Below are positions 43,446 through 53,170 of a DNA stretch of 64,000 nt, in pieces (positions within the stretch are counted from its first letter, which is position 1; every line of letters starts with the position of its first letter). A program made the translations under genes and the position numbers. The notes under the pieces are model-generated. The model had not been told where the DNA came from. It saw only the letters and a list, made by a program, of their open reading frames with translations, and searched no databases. Origin of the DNA: Chitinophaga filiformis (GTDB taxonomy: Bacteria; Bacteroidota; Bacteroidia; Chitinophagales; Chitinophagaceae); NCBI RefSeq assembly GCF_021646545.1, contig NZ_JAKIRP010000008.1:1-64000 (forward strand), given 5' to 3'.

Positions 43446-46400
43446 ATGACTAATCATTTACTCCCAATGGGACTGGGGGTACGATGGCTCTATGCCAGAA
43501 GTATTCTGCCTGTTCTCCTCCTTTCAGCAGGATCATTTACACATGCTGCAGCAACTACCTTACCAGTGCCAGCCACGATTTTTTTTCAGGACACTACACA
43601 ACAACGGATCATTAACGGGCGCGTTACAGATGTGAATCAACAACCATTACCGGGTGTCAACGTATCATTGCAAGGTACTTCCACTGGTACCGCTACGAAT
43701 GAAGGCGGTTACTATACCCTGCGTGCAACTAAGAGCAAAGGTATACTTGTCTTTTCCTCTATGGGATTTCAGAAAAAAGAAATTCCCTTTTCCGGTCAGG
43801 CTAAACTTGACATGATACTGGAACCAGATCAGAAAGCTTTGGGGGAAGTGGTCGTAGTAGGATACGGCACACAAAAGAAAGTGAACCTTGTAGGTTCCGT
43901 TTCTGTCGTAAAGATGGATGAGAAGGTTACCAACAGGGCATTGCCCAATACATCTTCCGCCTTGTCTGGACTTGCGCCGGGACTGGCGGTAACACAATCT
44001 TCGGGCATGGCGGGCAACAATGCCGCAAGCCTGATCATCCGTGGATTGGGTACCGTTAATAATGCCAGTCCGCTGGTAGTAGTAGACGGTATGCCTGATG
44101 TTGATATCAACCGTATCAACATGAACGATATAGAGACCATCTCTATATTGAAAGACGCTACGTCTGCTGCTGTTTATGGCTCGAGGGCGGCGAACGGGGT
44201 CATTCTCATCACCACCAAATCTGGGAAAGGACAAAAGAAAACAGCCATCAATTTCTCTGGCGGCTATGGTGTTGAAGTACCCACCCGCTCATACGATTTC
44301 ATGGCTGATTACGCACGGGCACTGACTTTACATCAGCGTGCAGCCGCAGTGAACACCCTCAGAGAGTACTATAATTTTAAAGACGGTACTATCGATCAAT
44401 GGATGGCTATGGGCATGGTAGACCCATTACGCTTTCCCAATACAGACTGGTGGGAAGTGATCATGCGTAATGGTAGTCTGCAGAATTATAATCTCTCGGC
44501 ATCAGGTGGAACAGAGAACTCCAACTTCTTCATCTCCGCAGGTATTATGAATGAAAAGGGTTTGCAGATCAACAACGACTACAAACGATACAATGCCCGT
44601 TTCAACTACGACAATAAACTGCGTAAAAATATGAATGCCGGTCTGCGCTTCAACGGCAACTGGTCCAAGTATACATATGCGCTGGCAGATGGCTATACCG
44701 ATGATGACGCTTCCAATACGGCAGGTTTCGATCTGCAATATGCTATTGCCGGTATTACGCCTTATGATCCGCTAACGGGATATTACGGAGGTGTAATGGC
44801 TTATAATGAGGATCCACAGGCATATAATCCCTACACCGTGTACCAGAATATGCTGAACCGCCAGAACAGGCAGGAGGCGAACGCGATGGCCTACTGGGAC
44901 TGGGAACCCATAAAAGGACTGACAGGACGGGTGGATTACACGCTGAATTACTATAACCAGTTCCGCTGGAACGCCAATATTCCCAACCGTTCATTCAACT
45001 TCCAGACGGGCACCTTCGGCAGTCGCGTATATGTGGGCGAGAACGCCGGCGTGGGTAACTATACCAATACCGGTTATAAAACAATGCTGAACGGACGCCT
45101 GACCTATCAGCACAGCTTTGGTAGCAACCATGACATCAGCCTGTTGGGCGTATATAGCGAGGAATTCTGGTATGACCGCTACCAGGGCGCCGGGCGTAAT
45201 GACAGGTTGTATCCCACCTTACATGAAGTGGACGCCGCATTGACAGACATACAGTCGACCGGTGGAAACTCCAGTACGGAAGGCTTGCGCTCTTATATCG
45301 GTCGTGCGAACTACACCGCTTTTGGCAGGTACCTGCTTGAAGCGAGTTTCCGTTACGATGGTTCTTCGCGTTTCCTGCCTGGACACCAGTATGGCTTTTT
45401 TCCCTCCGGTGCGCTGGGCTGGCGCTTTACGGAAGAGCCGTTCATCAATCCTTTCACAAAGCGTTTCCTGAGTAACGGTAAACTCCGTGTTACTTATGGC
45501 GCCCTGGGTAACAATAGTGGTGTAGGCCGTTATGAACAACAGGGTACGCTGGCCGCCAGCAATTACATGATAGATGGTACGATCGTGAAAGGTTTTGTGA
45601 ACCAGAAGATGGTGAACAGGGACTTGTCATGGGAAACTACCAAAGTGCTGAACATCGGTCTGGACCTCGGCTTCTTTGACAACCGTCTGACCACTGAGCT
45701 GGAATACTATAACCGTCTCACAAGTGGCATGAACCGTCCGTCGGAAATGTCTATTCTTTTGACGGGCGCATATAGTGCACCACGCAGAAACATTGGTAAT
45801 CTGCGTAACCAGGGTTTTGAACTCAATCTCCTTTGGTCGGACCAGGTAGGAGAGCTGAAGTATGGGTTGAACCTGAATGCATCATACAATACTACCAGGC
45901 TTGAGAAGTGGAATGAGTTCTTAGGCCGGGGATGGGTATTCCTGGATATGCCTTATCATTTCCTGTATACTTATGAGGATGTGGGCATTGCCCAGACCTG
46001 GCAGGATGTGTATAGTCACACGCCACAGGGCGCATCTCCCGGAGATATTATCCGTAAAGACCTGAATGGCGACGGACGTATAGACGGTAATGACATGCGG
46101 GCGTACCCCAATGTGCAGCGTGACAGACCTACTACTATGGCGGCACTGAATACCAACTTTTCATGGAAGGGCATTGACCTGTCTTTCCTCATCACGGGAG
46201 CTACGGGACGCAAGGATTTCTGGATCAACAACTACAACAATATCAACTTCGGTTTACAGCGCTATGCTTCGAGCTGGAACCACTGGAATAATCCGTGGTC
46301 GGTGGAGAACCGGGACGGTGAATGGCCCCGCCTGGGAGGTAGTAACAACAGGGTGGAGACCAGTTTCTGGCTGGATAATCTCAGTTATATCCGCTTTAAG

Positions 46401-46598
46401 AATATCATGCTGAGCTACAGTTTTCCGAAGAAGTTATTGGACAGGATCGGTATCGCCAACTTCCGCATTTATTGTGCCACGGAGAATATTGCAACGATCA
46501 CCTCTTTCCGCGGACTTGACCCGGAGCTGACGGGAAACAGAAGTAATGCTTACCCGCTGAACAGATCTTATGCGGTAGGTTTAAACATGGGTTTATAA
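43446..46598 (+). CDS. SusC/RagA TonB-linked outer membrane transporter (PUL C)
   Basis: 1,050 residues from ATG 43446 (MTNHLLPMGLG). Signal peptide about residues 10-35, CNA-B-like domain (INGRVTDVNQQPLPGVNVSLQGTSTG), TonB region ALGEVVVVGYGTQKKVNLVG and plug motif KDATSAAVYGSRAANGVILITTK. No STN domain is present, so signalling through FecR is not expected. It heads PUL C, and the SusD gene follows 5 bp after its stop. The leader upstream is unusual (duplicated upstream ORFs, palindromes and T-rich blocks). Confidence 0.97.
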   Translation: MTNHLLPMGLGVRWLYARSILPVLLLSAGSFTHAAATTLPVPATIFFQDTTQQRIINGRVTDVNQQPLPGVNVSLQGTSTGTATNEGGYYTLRATKSKGILVFSSMGFQKKEIPFSGQAKLDMILEPDQKALGEVVVVGYGTQKKVNLVGSVSVVKMDEKVTNRALPNTSSALSGLAPGLAVTQSSGMAGNNAASLIIRGLGTVNNASPLVVVDGMPDVDINRINMNDIETISILKDATSAAVYGSRAANGVILITTKSGKGQKKTAINFSGGYGVEVPTRSYDFMADYARALTLHQRAAAVNTLREYYNFKDGTIDQWMAMGMVDPLRFPNTDWWEVIMRNGSLQNYNLSASGGTENSNFFISAGIMNEKGLQINNDYKRYNARFNYDNKLRKNMNAGLRFNGNWSKYTYALADGYTDDDASNTAGFDLQYAIAGITPYDPLTGYYGGVMAYNEDPQAYNPYTVYQNMLNRQNRQEANAMAYWDWEPIKGLTGRVDYTLNYYNQFRWNANIPNRSFNFQTGTFGSRVYVGENAGVGNYTNTGYKTMLNGRLTYQHSFGSNHDISLLGVYSEEFWYDRYQGAGRNDRLYPTLHEVDAALTDIQSTGGNSSTEGLRSYIGRANYTAFGRYLLEASFRYDGSSRFLPGHQYGFFPSGALGWRFTEEPFINPFTKRFLSNGKLRVTYGALGNNSGVGRYEQQGTLAASNYMIDGTIVKGFVNQKMVNRDLSWETTKVLNIGLDLGFFDNRLTTELEYYNRLTSGMNRPSEMSILLTGAYSAPRRNIGNLRNQGFELNLLWSDQVGELKYGLNLNASYNTTRLEKWNEFLGRGWVFLDMPYHFLYTYEDVGIAQTWQDVYSHTPQGASPGDIIRKDLNGDGRIDGNDMRAYPNVQRDRPTTMAALNTNFSWKGIDLSFLITGATGRKDFWINNYNNINFGLQRYASSWNHWNNPWSVENRDGEWPRLGGSNNRVETSFWLDNLSYIRFKNIMLSYSFPKKLLDRIGIANFRIYCATENIATITSFRGLDPELTGNRSNAYPLNRSYAVGLNMGL

Positions 46599-46603
46599 AT
46601 GTA

Positions 46604-48451
46604 ATGATCATGAAACAAGCAACTGTTAAAATATATTTCGCTGGTGTGTTATGCCTTAGCGCTTTCTTTGCCAGCAGCTGTATGAAAGACCTGCTGAACA
46701 GGGAACCGACCACTGAGTTGGGAACTGCTTCCTTCTGGAAAACAGAGGCAGATGCAACCTTTGCGCTGATGGGCGCCTATGCCGATATCAGACCGCTCTT
46801 TGACCGTGATTACTATTTCGACGGACAGGGAGAATATATCAGGACCCGTGGCACCAGTACTGCCAGCGGCAACCTGCAGAGAGGTGATGCCTATAATGGC
46901 GGTGATTATAGTCCTTCGGGTTATGGCGACAACTTCGACAAAATGTATGAACGTCTGTATGGCGGCGTGCACCGTGCCAACTATGTGATTGAGAACGTCA
47001 GGAAGATGCTGCCAACTGCCAGTGAATCTTCCTTGCCGCAACTGGAAAGAATAGTGGGAGAAGCCCGTTTGCTCAGAGCAATGGTGTACTTCCGACTGAT
47101 CACCATGTGGGGAGATGTGCCCTATATCGATCATGTAATCTATAACAATGCGGAGGTAGCTAACCAGGCCCGTACGCCGCTGGCACAGGTGAAAGATTCT
47201 ATTCTCGAAGACCTCACCTATGCTTTTGAGAAACTGCCGGCGAAAGCACCGGAGCTGGGACGTGCTTCGAAACCGGCAGCACTGGCATTTCGCGGTAAGG
47301 TACAATTGTACTGGGCCTGCTGGAACAAATTCGGCTGGCCGGAACTGGATACATTCACCCCGGATGAAGGTGCAGGTAATGAAGCTTACAAGGCCGCTGC
47401 TGATGACTTTAGTAAAGTGATCAATGACTATGGACTCACGCTTTTCAGGGGTGGCGAACCCGGTGAATGCGATGAGCTGGGGAAAGCAGACAAACTACCG
47501 AACTATTATTACTTGTTCACGCCCGTTGCTAACGGCGATGCTGAAATGATCATGGCCTTTACACATGGCGGTACAGGCACAAACCAGGGGGAAGAACTGA
47601 TGCGCGACGTAGCCGGCCGGTCCCATGAAGGTTCACAATGCTGGGTGTCTCCCCGGTATGAGATTGCAGACAGGTACCAATCGACTATTACAGGCGATTT
47701 TGCGGACAAACTGATTCCCATGAACGCAACCACTCCTGGTGCAAGAACAGCCCCTAATTCGGCTATAAACCCCCAAAGCTATGCTAACCGGGACTACAGG
47801 ATGAAGTCTTCCATTATGTGGGATTACGAGGTGAGTGTGGGAATGATCTCCCTGAAATCGACCGGATGGGTGCCGTTCATTTACAAGACCTGGAATCAGC
47901 CTGTGACCATCAACGGCGTTCAGTACACCAGCTACAATACGGATGGCTGTAACTCGGGTTATGTGCTGCGTAAATTCCTCCGGAATACTGCTGGTCTGGG
48001 CCGCAGCGATGGTACCTATAACTATCCTGTTATGCGTCTGGCAGACGTTTACCTGATGTATGCGGAGGCTACGAACGCGGTGAATGGTCCACAGGCGGAT
48101 GCCATTGCACTGGTGAACAGGATACGCCACCGCGGAAACCTGCCACCGCTGGCTGCAGATAAAACAGCCAGTAAGGAGGCATTCTTCAGCGCTATTGAAC
48201 AGGAGCGCATTGTGGAGCTGTTCGGAGAGGGGCAACGTGCATTTGACCTCCGCAGGTGGAGAGCCATTGAAAGGGTATGGAACCCACCTTACGGTAATGG
48301 CGTATGGCGTATCGATACTTATGGCGCACAGGCGTCCCGTTATTTCCAGAACATGTCTGAGCGGGAGTACCAGCAATGTTACATTTTCAGGATCCCACCG
48401 GGCGAACGTAACAGGAACCCTAACCTGACACAGAATACGCCCTGGTTATAA
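46604..48451 (+). CDS. RagB/SusD-family surface lipoprotein (PUL C)
   Basis: 615 residues. Lipobox FFASSCMKDLLNREP. SusD features: ATFALMGAYADIRPL, LLRAMVYFRLITMWGDVPYID and the C-terminal GQRAFDLRRWRAIERV with the diagnostic DLRRW. It forms a lid on the SusC of PUL C and is translated directly after it. Confidence 0.96.
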   Translation: MIMKQATVKIYFAGVLCLSAFFASSCMKDLLNREPTTELGTASFWKTEADATFALMGAYADIRPLFDRDYYFDGQGEYIRTRGTSTASGNLQRGDAYNGGDYSPSGYGDNFDKMYERLYGGVHRANYVIENVRKMLPTASESSLPQLERIVGEARLLRAMVYFRLITMWGDVPYIDHVIYNNAEVANQARTPLAQVKDSILEDLTYAFEKLPAKAPELGRASKPAALAFRGKVQLYWACWNKFGWPELDTFTPDEGAGNEAYKAAADDFSKVINDYGLTLFRGGEPGECDELGKADKLPNYYYLFTPVANGDAEMIMAFTHGGTGTNQGEELMRDVAGRSHEGSQCWVSPRYEIADRYQSTITGDFADKLIPMNATTPGARTAPNSAINPQSYANRDYRMKSSIMWDYEVSVGMISLKSTGWVPFIYKTWNQPVTINGVQYTSYNTDGCNSGYVLRKFLRNTAGLGRSDGTYNYPVMRLADVYLMYAEATNAVNGPQADAIALVNRIRHRGNLPPLAADKTASKEAFFSAIEQERIVELFGEGQRAFDLRRWRAIERVWNPPYGNGVWRIDTYGAQASRYFQNMSEREYQQCYIFRIPPGERNRNPNLTQNTPWL

Positions 48452-48478
48452 TTACCTAACCTGTTAAAATCAAGACAA

Positions 48479-48886
48479 ATGAAAAGATATTCCTCTATCA
48501 TATTATTACTGCTCCTCGGCGCTTTCGGCTGGATGGGCTGCAGCAAGGAAGACCCTATCGATGAAGATGGTCTGCTGATCACTACCCGGGCGGAATGTTA
48601 TGTCAGCAATTTTGAGTTGCTGGGTGCCGATTTCCAGACAGTGCGCACTAAGAATGCTGTAATAGATACAGTGGCCTGTACTGTCAATGTCACTGTTTTT
48701 TTTGGCACGGACCTCAAAAACCTGTATCCGCAGTTTACGCTGGTAACGGATGCGAAGCTGGACCCGAAGATCACCGGCTTTACTGATTTTTCTGATCTGG
48801 CTAATCCCAGGACCTATACGGTTATTTCGGGCAACAGGAAGGTGAGAAAGACCTATAAGGTGATCGTAACGGTGCAGCCAAGGTAG
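48479..48886 (+). CDS. Small PUL lipoprotein with Ig-like domain (DUF5018-like)
   Basis: 135 residues. Lipoprotein signal ends at MGCSKEDP. The remainder is one Ig-like beta-sandwich with RAECYVSNFELLG, PQFTLVTDAKLDP and TYTVISGNRKVRKTYKVIV, similar to DUF5018-type domains. It probably helps bind polysaccharide at the surface. It sits between SusD and DUF4466 in PUL C. Confidence 0.8.
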   Translation: MKRYSSIILLLLLGAFGWMGCSKEDPIDEDGLLITTRAECYVSNFELLGADFQTVRTKNAVIDTVACTVNVTVFFGTDLKNLYPQFTLVTDAKLDPKITGFTDFSDLANPRTYTVISGNRKVRKTYKVIVTVQPR

Positions 48887-48901
48887 TATTTACAGTTAAA
48901 C

Positions 48902-49900
48902 ATGTTTTTTATGAACGCTGGATATTTTAGATATACACTATGGTTGTTCTCGCTCTGCCTTTCAATGGTAGCGTGTAAGGACGACAAATACGCTATTCCT
49001 GAGCCTAAGAACGAGCTGCAGAATGACTGTATCAAAAGAACGCTCGGACCTAATGTGGCAGGTCTGAAGATTGAGTTTGCTTATGCAATAGCGCTTCCTG
49101 CTGCCAGGGGGAAGATCGTATCGGCACAGGTAGAAGCCTCCATTGCAGGAGATACTGCCACTTACCTGGAGAATAAGTCTTATTATACAAACGGCAGTGG
49201 TGAGGATGTGGGCATTCCTATCGGTGACCCATCTGTAAATGAAGGCCCTGTTACCAGGGTGGCATTTACGAAAGACACCAATGCGGTGACGCTGAGGTAT
49301 TATTATGTGATCCCCAAAGCTGCGCGGGGAAAAGAGGTGAAGTTCACTTTCTCGGCTAAGAGTAGTAATGGGGAAACGGTGTCGTATGTAATGGGGCCGT
49401 ATACCATTTCCAATATGGATATGGTGCTCGATCTGCCAGTGAAGAACGGGGAAGCCTGTTATATCTCCATTGCAGATATGGCTGTCTATAACACAACGGA
49501 TGCTGCTACGAATGCAGGCAAAGTAGATCTTGTATACTTATACAGGTCTATCTCCGGTGTTTCCTTTAATCATGCATTGGTGGCGCCGGCGGCTGATACC
49601 GCTTATCTGCCCGGTGTGGTATTGCCTGCGGGTGTGAACAGGGATACGAAGATCCGTAAGACGTGGAACCTGCGCGACTTCCATCTTGCACGTCTGCAGT
49701 ATGGTGTTTATATTGACGACCTGGATTTCCAGCAGCTGGATATGACGGGCGCGCCTGATTATGCGATCAATCTTAAGACAGAAGCGGGCGCCTGGATTGA
49801 GACAGCTGACGGGAAATACCGTGCTTATATTTTTATGAATAAGGTGGATGATGGCAAAAAAAGCGCCACCATCAGTATAAAACGTTACACGCTTAAATAA
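48902..49900 (+). CDS. PUL lipoprotein of DUF4466 type
   Basis: 332 residues. Lipoprotein signal with lipobox LCLSMVACKDD. Recognisable DUF4466 features include LQNDCIKRTLGPNVAGLKIEFAYA and RGKIVSAQVEASIAGDTATYLE, plus the later repeated RGKEVKFTFSAKSSNGE. It is likely a surface glycan-binding lipoprotein. The first codons (ATGTTTTTTATGA) are shared with the next gene at 49905, so both may start at the second ATG. Confidence 0.85.
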   Translation: MFFMNAGYFRYTLWLFSLCLSMVACKDDKYAIPEPKNELQNDCIKRTLGPNVAGLKIEFAYAIALPAARGKIVSAQVEASIAGDTATYLENKSYYTNGSGEDVGIPIGDPSVNEGPVTRVAFTKDTNAVTLRYYYVIPKAARGKEVKFTFSAKSSNGETVSYVMGPYTISNMDMVLDLPVKNGEACYISIADMAVYNTTDAATNAGKVDLVYLYRSISGVSFNHALVAPAADTAYLPGVVLPAGVNRDTKIRKTWNLRDFHLARLQYGVYIDDLDFQQLDMTGAPDYAINLKTEAGAWIETADGKYRAYIFMNKVDDGKKSATISIKRYTLK

Positions 49901-49904
49901 ATAG

Positions 49905-51128
49905 ATGTTTTTTATGAGAACGCCTGCAATAGAGGTTTGTATACTGTTGATCCTGGCCCTGCTGGTATGTGTCAGCACTTTGAAGGCGCAATCGCCGCCG
50001 GAGACTTTCCTGATCAAAGCGGGAAAGCTGCTGGAAGCAAAACGGAGGATTGCCCGGCAGGAGCCGGCTATGCAGCAGGCGCTGGCAGAACTGCTTTCCA
50101 TAGCTGACCGGTCACTGAAGAACGGGCCTTATTCTGTAGTATATAAAGATAAGGTGCCACCCAGTGGTGACAAGCATGATTATATGAGCGTCGGGCCATA
50201 TTGGTGGCCCGACTCCAGCAAAGCGAACGGCTTGCCGTATATCCGTAAGGACGGACAGGTCAACCCCGAACGCTATGCCATCAAAGATGATGAGTACCAG
50301 AATGCCATATCCCGGGATGTATATTTCCTGGGATTGGCCTGGTTCTACACTGGCGACGAAAGGTATGCAGCTCATGCTGCTGGCCTGCTGCGGACGTGGT
50401 TTCTCGACCCTGCCACCAGGATGAACCCGAACCTGAATTACGGACAGGCAATTCCTGGTATTACAGAAGGCAGGGGAATTGGGCTTATTGATACCCACAA
50501 TGTCACCATGCTGATAGATGGTGTACAGTTGCTGAAACATTCGAAATCTTTATCTGCTGCCGAGTACAAGGGCATCCAGGAGTGGTACAGAGAATTCCTC
50601 CTGTGGATGCGTACCAGCCCCATAGGGAAGGATGAGGCGGATGAAATGAATAATCATGGTACCTGGTATGATGTGCAGCAGGTCGTGATTGCACTGTTTA
50701 CCGGTCAGCGGGAATTGGCCCGGCGGATGCTGGAAGAGCAGACCAGGAAACGGATAGACCTCCAGCTGGAGGCAGATGGGCGTCAGCCGAAAGAACTGGC
50801 CAGAACACTTTCCTGGAACTATTCCCTGTTTAATTTGCGGGCCTTCTTTGAACTGGCTTTACTGGCCGAGAACGTGGATGTAGATCTCTGGCATTATGAA
50901 AGTCCGGACAAGAAAAGCCTGAAGAAAGCATATACCTGGTTGCTGCCTTATGCAACGGGAAAGAAAGACTGGCAATACCAGCAGATCAAACCGAAGCATG
51001 ATGAAGAGTTTCTTGAGTTGTCGGAGGTGGCTGCCAAAAAATACAGGGATATAGATCTGGCTGCATTGAGAGCGTTGCACAAGGACTTCCGGAATAATTT
51101 ATTGTTGCTCACAGATTGGGCATATTAA
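49905..51128 (+). CDS. Alginate-lyase-fold polysaccharide lyase (PL5/PL38-like)
   Basis: 407 residues. Signal peptide to LKAQS. The alginate-lyase (alpha/alpha) barrel has PYWWPD at 98-103 and the active-site segment NNHGTWYDVQ (249-258), whose Asn, His and Tyr fit the PL5/PL38 catalytic motif. These lyases break uronic-acid chains by beta-elimination. It is the first of two lyases in PUL C, 5 bp after the DUF4466 gene and 16 bp before the heparinase-like gene. Which polysaccharide is attacked (alginate, glucuronan or another) cannot be told from sequence. Confidence 0.88.
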   Translation: MFFMRTPAIEVCILLILALLVCVSTLKAQSPPETFLIKAGKLLEAKRRIARQEPAMQQALAELLSIADRSLKNGPYSVVYKDKVPPSGDKHDYMSVGPYWWPDSSKANGLPYIRKDGQVNPERYAIKDDEYQNAISRDVYFLGLAWFYTGDERYAAHAAGLLRTWFLDPATRMNPNLNYGQAIPGITEGRGIGLIDTHNVTMLIDGVQLLKHSKSLSAAEYKGIQEWYREFLLWMRTSPIGKDEADEMNNHGTWYDVQQVVIALFTGQRELARRMLEEQTRKRIDLQLEADGRQPKELARTLSWNYSLFNLRAFFELALLAENVDVDLWHYESPDKKSLKKAYTWLLPYATGKKDWQYQQIKPKHDEEFLELSEVAAKKYRDIDLAALRALHKDFRNNLLLLTDWAY

Positions 51129-51143
51129 CAAAACAAAGGTCTC

Positions 51144-53081
51144 ATGAAAACATATACCGTTTTAACCTGCATGCTGTTATTGCTGGGGAGTGAGTTATTG
51201 GCACAGAACCTGTTAAGCGGCCGGTATACCTCCGCGCAACTGGCAGACAAGCTGATACCTCAGGCAAAATGGGAGCCCTTCCCACACCTGGAAAACCGGG
51301 TGGGATGGGAGAAGGCTGATCCTGCTATTGGGGCGGCTATTATAAAAAAGGCAGAAGGCTTCTTGAACTATGAATGGCCGGGCATTCCCGCTGTGAAATC
51401 ATTACTCATTATCCGCAACGGGAACCGTACAGAGTACCAGGACATCAGCAGTAAAAAAAGAGAAGTATTAGGTACGCTATTACTGGCGGAGGTGTATGAA
51501 CATAAAGGCCGGTTCACTGACCAGGTGGTGAATGGCGTATGGTCTATCTGCGAAGAATCTTTCTGGGGCGCCCCTGCGCATCTGCCCAGGTCTTTCGACG
51601 GGTTGATGGATGTATCCGCACCTTTTGTAGAGCTGTTTTCAGCGGAGACGGCCACATTACTGGCATGGGTGGACTACTTCCTGGGACAGGAACTGGATAA
51701 GGTATCTCCCCAGGTGAGAAAGCGTATCTATTATGAAACAAACAAGCGCATCTTCGAGCCACTGATGACGAAACCTCATGGGTGGATGGGATCGAGTGGT
51801 AGTGGCAGGCGCCCCAACAACTGGAATCCCTGGATCTGTTCCAACTGGCTGAATTCTGTGTTGCTGCTGGAGAAAGATGACAGCAAGCGGGTAGCGGCAG
51901 TATCAAAGCTGCTGGGTGTACTGGATGCATTCCTGAATCCGTATCCAGCCGATGGCGGCTGTGATGAGGGCCCGGGCTACTGGGGCGCAGCGGCAGCTTC
52001 GTTATATGATAACATCTCTTTACTGAACCTGGCTACCAACAATGCCTTTGCATATGTATATGCTGATAAGAAAGTGGCAGAGATGGGCCGGTTCATCTAC
52101 AAAGCACAGATCAGTGAACGGTACTTCCTGAACTTTGCGGATGCGGACCCTCAACCGGGGATGGCCGCGAGTATGATCTACCGCTTTGGTAAGGACATAA
52201 ACGATACGGCTATGATGCGTTTCGGGGCTTATTACCTGAAGAACGAGAACCCGGCCTCTGTGAGAGGGTATCATTATTTCAGACACCTGTTCGTATTGTT
52301 CATGCAGGATGAATTGCAACATGCGGATAAAGGGCTGGTATTACCGGGTGATGTGTGGTGGCCGGACCTGCAGGTGATGATAGCCCGGGATAAAAAAGGA
52401 AGCACGGATGGATTTTTTGTGGCTGCCCAGGGAGGGCACAATGACGAGAGCCATAACCATAATGATGTTGGGAATTATGTTGTATATCATAACGGATTGC
52501 CGGTGCTGATAGATGTGGGACGCGGTACATACACGGCCAAGACTTTCAGCAGCAAGCGATATGACATCTGGTACAACCGTTCAGACTACCATAATGTCCC
52601 TACGGTGAACGGTTATCCGCAATCAGCCGGTAGCAGGTTCAGGGCGGAAAAGGTGGTGTACAGCAGCAGCCCGGCTGCCAGTACCCTGGCAATGGATATC
52701 AGCGCTTCCTATCCGGAGAAGGCAGGTATCAAACAATGGCAGCGGAGCATCCGCCTCAACAAAGGGAAGAACGTACAGATAGAAGACGTGATACAGCTGG
52801 CGGGAGATGGACAGGTAACGGAACATCTGATGACCTGTTACCCCGTAGAAGTGGTGAAACCGGGTGTATTGGTAATACACCGGAAGGAGGGAAGCGGATC
52901 AAAGGATTTTTATCTGCATTACCCGGCAAAGGAGCTTGTGGCGCGTGTAGAGAAAGTACCGCTACAAACAGAGGAGGATAGAGGCGTGCGTCAAAAGTGG
53001 GGCGATAACATTTACAGGATCAATCTGGAGGGAGCGGTGAAGACAAAGGGCAAACTGAAATTTCTCGTGGAAGCTATGTAG
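51144..53081 (+). CDS. Heparinase II/III-like polysaccharide lyase
   Basis: 645 residues. Signal peptide to LLAQN. N-terminal (alpha/alpha) toroid with FDGLMDVSAPFVELF and NNWNPWICSNWLNSVLLLE, DEGPGYWGAAAASLYD (Tyr279 the likely catalytic base), then a beta-sandwich with GGHNDESHNHNDVGNY (His432, His438, His440) and DVGRGTYTAKTF. It is an exo-type lyase for uronic-acid oligosaccharides, completing the breakdown begun by the alginate-lyase-like enzyme. It is the last gene of PUL C. Confidence 0.9.
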   Translation: MKTYTVLTCMLLLLGSELLAQNLLSGRYTSAQLADKLIPQAKWEPFPHLENRVGWEKADPAIGAAIIKKAEGFLNYEWPGIPAVKSLLIIRNGNRTEYQDISSKKREVLGTLLLAEVYEHKGRFTDQVVNGVWSICEESFWGAPAHLPRSFDGLMDVSAPFVELFSAETATLLAWVDYFLGQELDKVSPQVRKRIYYETNKRIFEPLMTKPHGWMGSSGSGRRPNNWNPWICSNWLNSVLLLEKDDSKRVAAVSKLLGVLDAFLNPYPADGGCDEGPGYWGAAAASLYDNISLLNLATNNAFAYVYADKKVAEMGRFIYKAQISERYFLNFADADPQPGMAASMIYRFGKDINDTAMMRFGAYYLKNENPASVRGYHYFRHLFVLFMQDELQHADKGLVLPGDVWWPDLQVMIARDKKGSTDGFFVAAQGGHNDESHNHNDVGNYVVYHNGLPVLIDVGRGTYTAKTFSSKRYDIWYNRSDYHNVPTVNGYPQSAGSRFRAEKVVYSSSPAASTLAMDISASYPEKAGIKQWQRSIRLNKGKNVQIEDVIQLAGDGQVTEHLMTCYPVEVVKPGVLVIHRKEGSGSKDFYLHYPAKELVARVEKVPLQTEEDRGVRQKWGDNIYRINLEGAVKTKGKLKFLVEAM

Positions 53082-53089
53082 AATTTTAA

Positions 53090-53125
53090 TAAAAAAAGAA
53101 CCGGCAGGTTTTCACCTGCCGGGTT
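53090..53125. terminator. Bidirectional terminator after PUL C
   Basis: CCGGCAGGT (53101-53109), loop TTTC and ACCTGCCGG (53114-53122) form a perfect 9-bp stem. On the minus strand it is followed by TTCTTTTTTT, so it also ends the thioredoxin-like gene. Confidence 0.8.
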
Positions 53126-53170
53126 TGCATTAATTCACTATGACTACCTGTTATGATTACACTCTTTTAC

